From: Candidatus Nitrotoga arctica
GTDB taxonomy: Bacteria; Pseudomonadota; Gammaproteobacteria; Burkholderiales; Gallionellaceae
NCBI RefSeq assembly: GCF_918378365.1
Contig: NZ_OU912926.1
Span: forward strand, 930,001-994,000
Length of the DNA stretch: 64,000 bases
Direction: 5' to 3'
The translations under genes and the position numbers were made by a program. Of the stretch, positions 20,013 through 27,747 are shown one piece after another. Position 1 is the first letter of the stretch, and every line of letters starts with the position of its first letter. The notes under the pieces are model-generated. The model saw nothing but the letters and a program-made list of their open reading frames with translations, did not search any database and was not told where the DNA came from.

Positions 20013-20579
20013 CTATGGCCTGTAAACTTCCTGCAACCACACCACCGTATTGGCGTTCGCGCCTTGCGCGCGCACGGTGATGCGGTAGTAATAAACAGTT
20101 GTACCTGATCCGTTTTTCTCGATGCCTTCGATGATGTAACGGGGCTGCGCCGAAAGTCCGGCAATACCTGTCGCGCCCGTATAGGTGCCATATGCAACGC
20201 TGGGCGCAGCCGTCATACTGACCACGCTCCAGACTGGAGTGGTAATCCAATTTGTTCCATTAGCATTCCCTGCGGGTCCGTTGTAACACAGGCCAGCAGT
20301 ACAGGCTGAGTCGAAGTTGGTCAGCCCGGAAATAGCCGGTACTCGAGTGGTGCCTGCACCCCCGCGAATATCACGCTCGGCATCACGCAACGCCATTTCG
20401 GCTGCCTGCATGGCTAGGGATCGATCCCGCATATTGCCCGACATGCGTTCTTCAAGGCTGGACATGCGCGCTGCCGTGACGGAAATCAAAGTCAACACCA
20501 CCAGGAAAATCAGCCCGGTAATCAAGGCGACACCATGCTGACGATTAACTGGTCGAGTATTGCAGCGTTGATTTATCAT
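20013..20579 (-). CDS. pilX: Type IV pilus assembly protein PilX
   Basis: A minor pilin of about 188 residues. After a short basic leader comes the PilX signature HGVALITGLIFLVVLTLISV, which like other PilX proteins has Gly-Val-Ala-Leu in place of the usual prepilin motif, followed by MSSLEERMSGNMRDRSLAMQ and AAEMALRDAER. The start ATG at 20579 lies 4 nt after the pilW stop, so translation is probably coupled. With PilV, PilW, FimT and PilY1 it forms the priming or tip complex of the pilus. Confidence 0.92.
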   Translation of the reverse strand: MINQRCNTRPVNRQHGVALITGLIFLVVLTLISVTAARMSSLEERMSGNMRDRSLAMQAAEMALRDAERDIRGGAGTTRVPAISGLTNFDSACTAGLCYNGPAGNANGTNWITTPVWSVVSMTAAPSVAYGTYTGATGIAGLSAQPRYIIEGIEKNGSGTTVYYYRITVRAQGANANTVVWLQEVYRP

Positions 20580-20583
20580 GATT

Positions 20584-21432
20584 TTAAGGCGCAGCAGCAA
20601 CGCGGTTACGCAGGTTGTAGGTAGCCACAAAGCTGCGATGCAGGCGCAGATCCCCGGCAGATGCTGTGGTAAAGCCCGTCGCCGAGGTATCGACACCTAG
20701 CGCACCTGCACAGTTCAGATATCTTTGCGGAGAGGTGGTCAGACCATTATTGGCCGATCTAATCTGCACACAAACGCGCGCGGTCACGACACTTGGCAAC
20801 TGTGCTACAGTGGGCGCTGACACATATAAATCAGCTGACCGATAGTTTGGGCTTCCGGAAACATCGGTATCATCAATGCCGTACACCACCTGAAGGTCTT
20901 CGACATTTTCAACCAGTGGCTGCACGCCTCCTCCACTGACCGTACATCGCAGATCAGTACCGGTGATGCTAAATGTGTTGGTAACCACTTGGCCTACTGT
21001 AGCTATACCACTAATACAATCACGGGCTATCCAACTAGGGGAAATAAATTCTTCACTCCCCGCATAAAATTGCACAGTTAGCGCATCAGTGGTGGCACCA
21101 TTAACTCCCCCAATAGCGTCACATACACCCGGTACATTACATTGCAACGCGGTTGCCGTTTTGTTGAAATTCATTTCCGCATTCGCGCCTGCCTGCCGGA
21201 TGCTGCGGCCAATCACTTCCAGCGCATATCTACCTGCTTCCTGAAGGCGGGCGTTATCTTCCTGAACCCGGTAGGTCTGCCGACTGCCGATGAAAATCGA
21301 ACCAACGGCCAGCAGCACAATCAGACCCAGCGTAATCGCAATCATGAGTTCCACTAGCGAAAAACCTTCCTGATGCCTAGGCATACCAAGTTGAGGCATT
21401 GCTTTGTGGGGCGAAGACAACATGCTTCTCAT
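20584..21432 (-). CDS. pilW: Type IV pilus assembly protein PilW
   Basis: A 282-residue minor pilin. The prepilin site is EG|FSLVELMIAITLGLIVLLAV, followed by the conserved helix SRQTYRVQEDNARLQEAGRY and an ALEVIGRSIRQAG continuation that marks PilW. The C-terminal globular region has several Cys residues. The ATG at 21432 overlaps the pilV stop as ATGA, which is why I choose it over an upstream in-frame ATG at 21456. Part of the fimT-pilV-pilW-pilX-pilY1-pilE operon. Confidence 0.93.
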   Translation of the reverse strand: MRSMLSSPHKAMPQLGMPRHQEGFSLVELMIAITLGLIVLLAVGSIFIGSRQTYRVQEDNARLQEAGRYALEVIGRSIRQAGANAEMNFNKTATALQCNVPGVCDAIGGVNGATTDALTVQFYAGSEEFISPSWIARDCISGIATVGQVVTNTFSITGTDLRCTVSGGGVQPLVENVEDLQVVYGIDDTDVSGSPNYRSADLYVSAPTVAQLPSVVTARVCVQIRSANNGLTTSPQRYLNCAGALGVDTSATGFTTASAGDLRLHRSFVATYNLRNRVAAAP

Positions 21433-21965
21433 GGGGTGATACTCGTCACAAAGCAACGCATGTTGGCTGGCGACCCGACCGGACAGCTCGGATCGGCGAC
21501 CCCTCCCATACTCTTTTCAGTCCACATAACGGTGATGTTGAATACCCAGTTGCCCGTGGCTGCGGTACATCCCGCTGCAGCAGGGCCATCTGCACACACG
21601 ACGGTTCCATTGCCGCTAGGCAACAAGGTTGCATTGGCCGTGTTCCACTGACGATGGTCGGAAATGGCCATATTTTCGGGGGTGCAGGCCGCTGCGAAGC
21701 AGTCGGGGTTTCCAACCGGGAGGCCTGCCGTCAAATTGTTGTAACTAAAACCATGAAGCGAACCCGCGCCAGCCAGATTGGCGCGCAACCGATCGGCGAT
21801 GTCGTACGCCTGTTGGGTGGCAATGCCGCGATAATAGGCAGTCTGATTGTTGCTTAGGCTGGCGGCTTGCAATCCCGCCAGCCCGATCAAGCCAAGTGAC
21901 AGCACCACGATTGCCACAAGGACTTCGAGCAGAGTGAAGCCGGATTGTGTTTTGGTCAGGGGCAT
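21429..21965 (-). CDS. pilV: Type IV pilus modification/minor pilin PilV
   Basis: A 178-residue minor pilin with the leader MPLTKTQSG and the prepilin site G|FTLLEVLVAIVVLSLGLIG, then LAGLQAASLSNNQTAYYRGI, the canonical PilV continuation. Two cysteine pairs occur in the globular part (CFAAACTP, CADGPAAAGC). It overlaps fimT by 10 bp upstream and pilW by 4 bp downstream, consistent with a tightly coupled operon. It belongs to the minor-pilin priming complex. Confidence 0.93.
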   Translation of the reverse strand: MPLTKTQSGFTLLEVLVAIVVLSLGLIGLAGLQAASLSNNQTAYYRGIATQQAYDIADRLRANLAGAGSLHGFSYNNLTAGLPVGNPDCFAAACTPENMAISDHRQWNTANATLLPSGNGTVVCADGPAAAGCTAATGNWVFNITVMWTEKSMGGVADPSCPVGSPANMRCFVTSITP

Positions 21966-22519
21966 GCTGAGGTTCCTGTGTTAGTCGTTACCCGCCCTTG
22001 CAAACTCACCATAATGGCCCGCCCACTTGCTGGTCCACGACCGTCGCAAAGACGGAAAGTGTCACCGTTGGGGGAAAAACCGGAGCTTTGATACGTTACA
22101 CGTTGTCTCACCGCCGTGCGTAGCGTATTGCCATTTTCTAGCGGTTGCCGCACTTGCAGCACTGTTTCGCCTGCATCCACCATTGCATCGCCATTGGGAT
22201 TAATAAATACCAGCCAGCCCGCATCCCAATTAAATACAGTCGCACCTGAACAGGTAGCATTGTCCAAACGGCTACATACTGAAACCCGAACACCGCGCTT
22301 GATGGCTTCACTTCTGGCGTAATTGAGTGCGGTGACCAGGTCATTCGTTTGCCCGACCAGGCGACTGTTCTGCACAAACGTAATGAAGTTGGGCACAGCG
22401 ATTGACAGCAAAATTGCCAAAATTGCGATCGTGACCAGCAATTCGATTAGCGTGAGCCCCGTTTGCCCACGCAATGTATCGACTCTTTGCTTACCTAATA
22501 ATGGGAGTTTGTTTTCCAT
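21956..22519 (-). CDS. fimT: FimT/GspH-type pseudopilin
   Basis: A 187-residue GspH/FimT family protein. The prepilin site is TGLTLIELLVTIAILAILLS with a somewhat long leader of about 20 residues; it continues IAVPNFITFVQNSRLVGQTN and LVTALNYARSEAIKRGVRVS, which is the family hallmark. The C-terminal region has the usual Cys pair (LCDGRG, TSACP). It is the first gene of the minor-pilin operon; its promoter must lie in the 22520-23442 gap. FimT proteins have been tied to DNA uptake in other bacteria, and comEC is present elsewhere in this window. Confidence 0.9.
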   Translation of the reverse strand: MENKLPLLGKQRVDTLRGQTGLTLIELLVTIAILAILLSIAVPNFITFVQNSRLVGQTNDLVTALNYARSEAIKRGVRVSVCSRLDNATCSGATVFNWDAGWLVFINPNGDAMVDAGETVLQVRQPLENGNTLRTAVRQRVTYQSSGFSPNGDTFRLCDGRGPASGRAIMVSLQGRVTTNTGTSACP

Positions 22520-23442
22520 AGCTCATTCTATCGATAGGCTTGAAACAAATACCACTTTGCTCAGACCAATGGTCACCTTGCCAGAATATACGGACAGCTC
22601 ATTGGGTTTACTTTGGCGTAGCTCACCACATACTTGTTATCGGCACTGACATCGTTAACTTTAATACAGACCAAGCCTAATTGCAGACTTCCACAATCCC
22701 ATAGCCCGTTTGTTAGAATAAGCAGCTATTTCAAGCCTTTTCATAGACTCATAATATTGTTGTAGGCATTGGCGTCTCAGGCTGCGGCACGGGAGCAAGA
22801 CACGTTCCACCGGCATTCCCATCGGCAAATGCCCTGCCTCGTAGCTAAATGGGGTGTCGAGCTAAATCTGCATAGGTAACGTGCATCAGGCGGTGTGGAT
22901 GGGGTAAAAGGTGTGTGCCAAACCAACGCGGCGGACAGTGTGACGTAGGTGCTGCGGGTAATCTGTGTCGGCCTTCGGTGCATCCGTAGTTGTGTATGAT
23001 GCTGACTTGCGATCTCCCTTGGTGACATTCCGGACGCTTTCCGCGTCCTGAGTGGTGAAAATCAGCTCTAGCATCGCGGTGCGATGCGTACATGGGTATG
23101 CCGCCATGCCTCGTACGATTTTCCATCATGCTATAACCATAATACTTACCATATGAGTTGCGACTGCTTGGCGAGCCAAAGTTTAGAGTGTGTCGTCCAG
23201 GATTTTTCGTGAGTATTTAATTCAATTTGTCGAAGTCATTGGAGTTTCATACATAACTGAAGTTCGTTGGAGTGAAAGCACAAGTGTGATGACAGCTTAA
23301 TTAGCACAGTGGAGCCGGGAGGGGTTGTCGGTTCAACTGATGCCTTGTTAATATAGAAATATGCGGCTGACGATATGAATGGCATTGTTCAGTACAGTAC
23401 GTTAGATTCTTGGTGAGAAAAACTCTATAAGATTAAATAAAT
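22520..23442. other. 923-bp non-coding stretch between fimT and ybgC
   Basis: No gene can be supported. Several minus-strand open frames between 22777 and 23129 overlap one another in different frames and show no known motif. A minus-strand frame at about 22573-22725 with a protein-like sequence (VNDVSADNKYVVSYAKVNP, ending SCPYILAR) has no start codon and could be a scrap. The region must hold the divergent promoters of the pilin operon (minus) and the Tol-Pal operon (plus), but no consensus promoter stands out. Confidence 0.5.
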
Positions 23443-23862
23443 ATGTTTCATTCAATCCGTCAATCAAATTTTTCATTGCCAGTGCGGGTGTTTTTCCAAG
23501 ACACCGATGCAGGAGGAGTGGTATATCATGGTAGCTATGTGAACTTTTTGGAGCGCGCGCGGACTGAGTGGTTACGGGAGTGTTATGGTTACAGTAATAA
23601 GGGGTTGATGAGCGAATTTGGTATGGTGTTTGTGGTTCGTTCACTAAGGCTGGATTATCTCAAGCCCGCTTTGCTTGATGATTTACTTGCTGTCAGCGCG
23701 CAACTGAAGGATCTCGGGCGTAGTCGTGTGACCTTGTGTCAGCAAGTGTTGCGCGGCGAGGATGTACTGGTTGAGGCGGAAATAGATCTTGTATGCGTGA
23801 CAATGGATAATTTCAAGCCGGTGAGTGTGCCGGAAGCATTGCGAGAGCAATGGAAAAATTAA
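23443..23862 (+). CDS. ybgC: Tol-Pal system-associated acyl-CoA thioesterase
   Basis: A 139-residue hotdog-fold thioesterase. The N-terminal catalytic motif is VFFQDTDAGGVVYHGSYVNF, with the active-site Asp, followed by LERARTEWLRECYG. It hydrolyses acyl-CoA or acyl-ACP thioesters at the inner membrane and is associated with phospholipid metabolism near the Tol-Pal complex. It is the first gene of the ybgC-tolQ-tolR-tolA-tolB-pal-cpoB operon, as in most Proteobacteria. Confidence 0.93.
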   Translation: MFHSIRQSNFSLPVRVFFQDTDAGGVVYHGSYVNFLERARTEWLRECYGYSNKGLMSEFGMVFVVRSLRLDYLKPALLDDLLAVSAQLKDLGRSRVTLCQQVLRGEDVLVEAEIDLVCVTMDNFKPVSVPEALREQWKN

Positions 23863-23876
23863 AGGATATTGTAAAT

Positions 23877-24551
23877 ATGGATGTAACACAGAATTTATCG
23901 TTTATCCATTTGATTCAGAACGCCAGCGTACTTGTTCAATTGGTAATGGGTTTGTTATTACTTGTTTCATTGATGTCATGGTGGTTCATATTTCTTAAGA
24001 TGTTTACTGTCAGGCAGGCGGTGAAGCAAAGTGAGGAATTTGAAGAATCATTCTGGAATAATGATGACCTCAATAGGTTGTATCAAAATACTTCTGTAAT
24101 GCGCGGTGATTCGGGCAGTATGGGACGAATTTTTGCATCTGGCTTTACTGAGTTCCTTAAGCTCAAAAAGAAACATGATATGGACAACAATGCGGTGATG
24201 GATGGCACGCGTCGTGCCATGCGCGCCACTTATCAGCGCGAAATGGATATTCTTGAATCGCATTTGGCCTTCTTAGCTACAGTTGGCTCGGTGAGTCCTT
24301 ATGTCGGATTATTCGGTACGGTGTGGGGAATTATGAATGCATTCCGTGGCTTGGCCAATGTTGGCCAAGCCACGTTAGCGCACGTTGCGCCCGGCATAGC
24401 CGAGGCATTGATAGCTACTGCGATGGGTTTGTTTGCCGCTATTCCCGCCGTGGTTGCTTACAATCGTTATTCACATGATATTACGCGTTTGTCATCACGT
24501 TTTGAAATTTTTATGGAAGAATTCTCTAACGTACTGCAACGTCAGCCATGA
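23877..24551 (+). CDS. tolQ: Tol-Pal system proton-channel subunit TolQ
   Basis: TolQ is the MotA/ExbB-like subunit that, with TolR, uses the proton motive force to energise TolA during outer-membrane constriction. Three membrane helices are visible: about residues 17-37, 131-152 and 164-188. The conserved segment is VGSVSPYVGLFGTVWGIMNA and LIATAMGLFAAIPAVVAYN. I prefer the ATG at 23877 with AAAGGA upstream because the N-terminus then matches the family; an in-frame ATG at 23850 overlaps ybgC by 13 bp. It overlaps tolR by 4 bp. Confidence 0.94.
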   Translation: MDVTQNLSFIHLIQNASVLVQLVMGLLLLVSLMSWWFIFLKMFTVRQAVKQSEEFEESFWNNDDLNRLYQNTSVMRGDSGSMGRIFASGFTEFLKLKKKHDMDNNAVMDGTRRAMRATYQREMDILESHLAFLATVGSVSPYVGLFGTVWGIMNAFRGLANVGQATLAHVAPGIAEALIATAMGLFAAIPAVVAYNRYSHDITRLSSRFEIFMEEFSNVLQRQP

Positions 24552-24970
24552 TCCCACGCCGTTCTGCTATGCGTCCAATGAGCGATATTAACGTCGTGCC
24601 TTACATAGACGTGATGTTGGTGTTGCTAGTGATATTTATGATTACCGCGCCACTGATGAACCCTGGGCAGATCGATCTGCCCAGCGTGGGTAAATCACTC
24701 GCTCCACCTGTTGCGCCATTAGAAGTGATTATTAAGAAAGACACTACGCTGGCGCTGAATGATCGAAGTAAGAAGGGTCAGGAGCAGAGTGTCACACGCG
24801 AAGAATTAATTGAACTCCTCAAGCAGAAGCAGGCACTGAATGTGGATCAGCCAGTTGTGATTTCTGCCGATAAGAATGTGCGCTATGAAGAAGTGATCAG
24901 CATTATGGACGTGTTGCAACGGCAACAGATTAAGAAGGTTGGTCTGTTGGCGCAAACCACGGGGCGATGA
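24548..24970 (+). CDS. tolR: Tol-Pal system protein TolR
   Basis: A 140-residue ExbD/TolR protein. The single N-terminal membrane helix contains the proton-relay Asp in VVPYIDVMLVLLVIFMITAP, and the periplasmic domain follows (DQPVVISADKNVRYEEVISI). Its start ATG overlaps the tolQ stop (ATGA) and its own stop overlaps tolA, showing tight translational coupling and fixed stoichiometry. Confidence 0.95.
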   Translation: MIPRRSAMRPMSDINVVPYIDVMLVLLVIFMITAPLMNPGQIDLPSVGKSLAPPVAPLEVIIKKDTTLALNDRSKKGQEQSVTREELIELLKQKQALNVDQPVVISADKNVRYEEVISIMDVLQRQQIKKVGLLAQTTGR

Positions 24971-26439
24971 GCGCGATCGTGTATGCCAAACCCTACAAGC
25001 TTCGTGCTGGGGCATTGGCATTGGCTGTTCACTGCGTATTCTTCGCACTGTTATATTTTGGTGCCAGCTGGAAGGTGCAGCCTCCACAGGGCATGGTGGT
25101 GGATATTTGGGATAGTTTACCTGGAATGGAGACAGCTCCAGTTCCAGTTAAAGTTGAGCCTCCTAAACTACCGATTGAGCGGCCCAAGTTGGATAAGCCT
25201 GTGCAGCCTGTGGCGCCACCTAAGGCTGATATAGCATTATCTGAAAAGAAAAGGCCTCAGGAAAAATCCAAGCTGATGAAAACAGAGCCTAAGCGGCAAA
25301 TAGAAAAAGTGAATGTGCAGGCTGAGCAAAAGAGACAGGAAAAGTTGAGGGTACAGGCTGAGCAGAAGGTGCTAGCGGAGCAGAGGGCGCACGCTGAGCA
25401 GAAGATGATTGAAGAACAGAAGGTGCGGGCTGAACATGAGCGAGCTCGTGCCGAGCAGGCTAATATTGTTGCCAAGATACGTCGTAATCTCAAGGCTCAA
25501 TTGGAGAAAGTCGAGCCAACCAAAGTGATTGAACCGGTGAAGTCTGCGGCGTCACTTAAAGCCGATTTCGAATTGGCTGAAAAGAAACGGTTGCAGGAAA
25601 AATTTCAGGAAGCTGTGAAGTCTGAGGCTAAGCGCCAAATAGAAAAGGCGGATGTTCAGTCTAAACTGAAGGCCCAGGCCGAACATAAGATTGAGGCAGA
25701 GCAGAAGGCTGAAGCGGAGCAGAAGGTCCAGGCGGAGCAGAAGGCCCAGGCCGAGCAGAAGATCTTGGCTAAACAAAAGGCACAGGCGGAACGAAGAGCT
25801 GAGGCGGAGCGAAGAGTTGAGGCCGAACGAAAAGCTGAGATGGAACAAAAAGTTGAGGTCGAACGAAAAGCTGAGGCCGAACGAAAAGCTGAAATGGAAC
25901 AAAAAGCTGAGACCGAACGAAAGATGCAGGCGAATCAGAAAGCTCTAGCTGAGAAGAAAGAGCAGGCCGAGGAGAAAGAGCGGGCGAAACAGAGGGTGCA
26001 GGCCGAGCAAAAGCTGCTAGCGGAACAGAAGCTGCTGGCTGAGCAGAAGGCGCAAGCTGATCAAAAAGCGAAGATTGAACAGGAGCGCGCGCGCGCCGAG
26101 CAGAAAGCGCAAGCTGAGCAAGAGCGCGCTCGTGCTGCTCAAGCCGCAGCCATAGGCAAGGAGGTGGCTGAATATAAGGCCAAGATTATCGCTAAAATAC
26201 GTCGCAACATCGTGATGCTGCCGGATATACCGTATAATGCGCGTGCGGAATTTGACGTAACCTTACTGCCTGGCGGTATGGTGTTGAATGCAATATTGGT
26301 TAAGCCGAGTGGGAGCGCGGCGTATGACAGCGCTGTGGAACGCGCCATTAAGAAAGCGGAGCCGTTGCCCTTGCCGCCAGATGCGGCGTTATTCAACAAT
26401 TTTCGTGAATTGCATCTCAAATTTAGTCCAAAGGAATAG
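24967..26439 (+). CDS. tolA: TolA with an extended coiled-coil arm
   Basis: TolA links the TolQR motor to Pal and TolB across the periplasm. The inner-membrane anchor is about residues 14-35 (ALALAVHCVFFALLYFGASW), followed by a Pro-rich spacer (about 55-85). A very long Lys/Glu/Gln/Ala-rich helix from about 95 to 395 repeats AEQK, AERK and RARAEQ. The C-terminal TolA/TonB-like domain is at about 395-490 (ARAEFDVTLLPGGMVLNAIL). At 490 residues it exceeds E. coli TolA (421) because of the arm, in line with the enlarged Pal and CpoB downstream. Confidence 0.93.
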   Translation: MSAIVYAKPYKLRAGALALAVHCVFFALLYFGASWKVQPPQGMVVDIWDSLPGMETAPVPVKVEPPKLPIERPKLDKPVQPVAPPKADIALSEKKRPQEKSKLMKTEPKRQIEKVNVQAEQKRQEKLRVQAEQKVLAEQRAHAEQKMIEEQKVRAEHERARAEQANIVAKIRRNLKAQLEKVEPTKVIEPVKSAASLKADFELAEKKRLQEKFQEAVKSEAKRQIEKADVQSKLKAQAEHKIEAEQKAEAEQKVQAEQKAQAEQKILAKQKAQAERRAEAERRVEAERKAEMEQKVEVERKAEAERKAEMEQKAETERKMQANQKALAEKKEQAEEKERAKQRVQAEQKLLAEQKLLAEQKAQADQKAKIEQERARAEQKAQAEQERARAAQAAAIGKEVAEYKAKIIAKIRRNIVMLPDIPYNARAEFDVTLLPGGMVLNAILVKPSGSAAYDSAVERAIKKAEPLPLPPDAALFNNFRELHLKFSPKE

Positions 26440-26457
26440 TTAATGAGAGGAGTGAAT

Positions 26458-27717
26458 ATGTTACGTTATTGGATTTGGCTGGTTTTGCTTTGCACCGCTC
26501 TACCTGCTCGCGCTGTGTTGACCATCGATATTGTAGGGGCAGGAGAACGCCAGATTCCGGTTGCTATCGTGCCGTTTGCCAACGAAGAGAAACTTGCTCA
26601 GAGCATTACTGAAGTAGTGTCCCTTGACTTGAAGCGCAGTGGATTGTTCCGGTTGGTTAACCCGACAAGCAAGACACCGCATGAGCCATCCGAGGTTGTA
26701 TATGCCGACTGGCGTGGTGTGGAAGCTTTAGCCATTGGTAGTGTAGAGACGCAGCAGGATGGTCGTGTCACGGTTAAATTCCGTTTGCTAGATGCAGTTA
26801 AGCAAACTGAGTTGTTTGGCCAAGCTGTAACCGCCAAAGGTGATCAAATGCGTGCCATAGGTCATCGCATTGCCGACCTAATATATGAAAAGCTCACGGG
26901 CAATCCTGGGGTATTCAGCACGCGTATTGCATATGTAAATCGGCAAGGTAAGAATAACCGCCTGGTGGTGGCGGACAGTGATGGTTATAACGATCGAGTT
27001 GTGCTGTCGATCAATGAGCCTATTATGTCGCCAGCGTGGTCGCCGGACGGCAGCCAGCTTACTTATGTGACATTAGAACAGGGTCATGCGGTTGTATATG
27101 TACAGTCGTTAGTGACTAATCAACGAACGGTGCTTTCTAATGCACGGGGAAGTAATAGCGCCCCTGTATGGGCACCGGATGGCAAGCATCTCGCCGTCGT
27201 GCTGACGCGCGATGGTAGTCCGCAGATATACCTGGTTCGTCCGGATGGCACCGATTTGCGTCGCCTTACGTTTAGCGGTGCGATCGATACAGAGCCTAGT
27301 TTTTCTCCGGATGGGCAGTATTTGTTGTTTACATCTGATCGCGGAGGCAGCGCGCAAATTTATAGGATGCCAGTAGAAGGGAAGACGGCGGAGCGGTTGA
27401 CCTTTGAGGGTGGCAATAACTTCTCCCCCCGATATAGTCCGGATGGCAAGAGTTTTGTTTTTGCGCATCAGGCGAGTGGGCGATTTAATATTGCCGTTCA
27501 GGATTTTCAGACCAGGCAGATGCAGTTATTGACCGAAGGTGGATGGGAAAAAAGACCAAGTTTTTCACCCAACGGAAAGCTGATCCTGTTTGCAACTGAG
27601 GCGCAGGGCCGTGGTATACTGGCAATCGTTTCCAGCGATGGCAGGGTTAAGCAGAAGTTGTCCTCACAGGCAGGGGATGTTCGTGAGCCGATTTGGGGGC
27701 CTTTTTTGAAGCAGTAA
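26458..27717 (+). CDS. tolB: Tol-Pal system beta-propeller protein TolB
   Basis: TolB is the periplasmic propeller that binds Pal and is displaced by TolA. A signal peptide (MLRYWIWLVLLCTALPARA) is cleaved before VLTIDIVGAGERQ. The N-terminal domain shows PVAIVPFANEEKLAQSITEV, and at least five propeller blades carry the repeated form SPDGxxLxF (for example MSPAWSPDGSQLTYVT and FSPDGQYLLFTSDRGG). The ATG at 26458 follows GAGAGGAG with ideal spacing; an in-frame ATG at 26443 would precede that site. Length 419 is normal. Confidence 0.95.
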   Translation: MLRYWIWLVLLCTALPARAVLTIDIVGAGERQIPVAIVPFANEEKLAQSITEVVSLDLKRSGLFRLVNPTSKTPHEPSEVVYADWRGVEALAIGSVETQQDGRVTVKFRLLDAVKQTELFGQAVTAKGDQMRAIGHRIADLIYEKLTGNPGVFSTRIAYVNRQGKNNRLVVADSDGYNDRVVLSINEPIMSPAWSPDGSQLTYVTLEQGHAVVYVQSLVTNQRTVLSNARGSNSAPVWAPDGKHLAVVLTRDGSPQIYLVRPDGTDLRRLTFSGAIDTEPSFSPDGQYLLFTSDRGGSAQIYRMPVEGKTAERLTFEGGNNFSPRYSPDGKSFVFAHQASGRFNIAVQDFQTRQMQLLTEGGWEKRPSFSPNGKLILFATEAQGRGILAIVSSDGRVKQKLSSQAGDVREPIWGPFLKQ

Positions 27718-27747
27718 CATTATTTAATTAGGGATAAGGGATAGAGG

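Noticed and set aside
22777..23129. Three overlapping minus-strand frames (73-94 residues) upstream of ybgC
   Set aside because: They overlap each other in different frames, none has a known motif or a good ribosome site, so none can be preferred.
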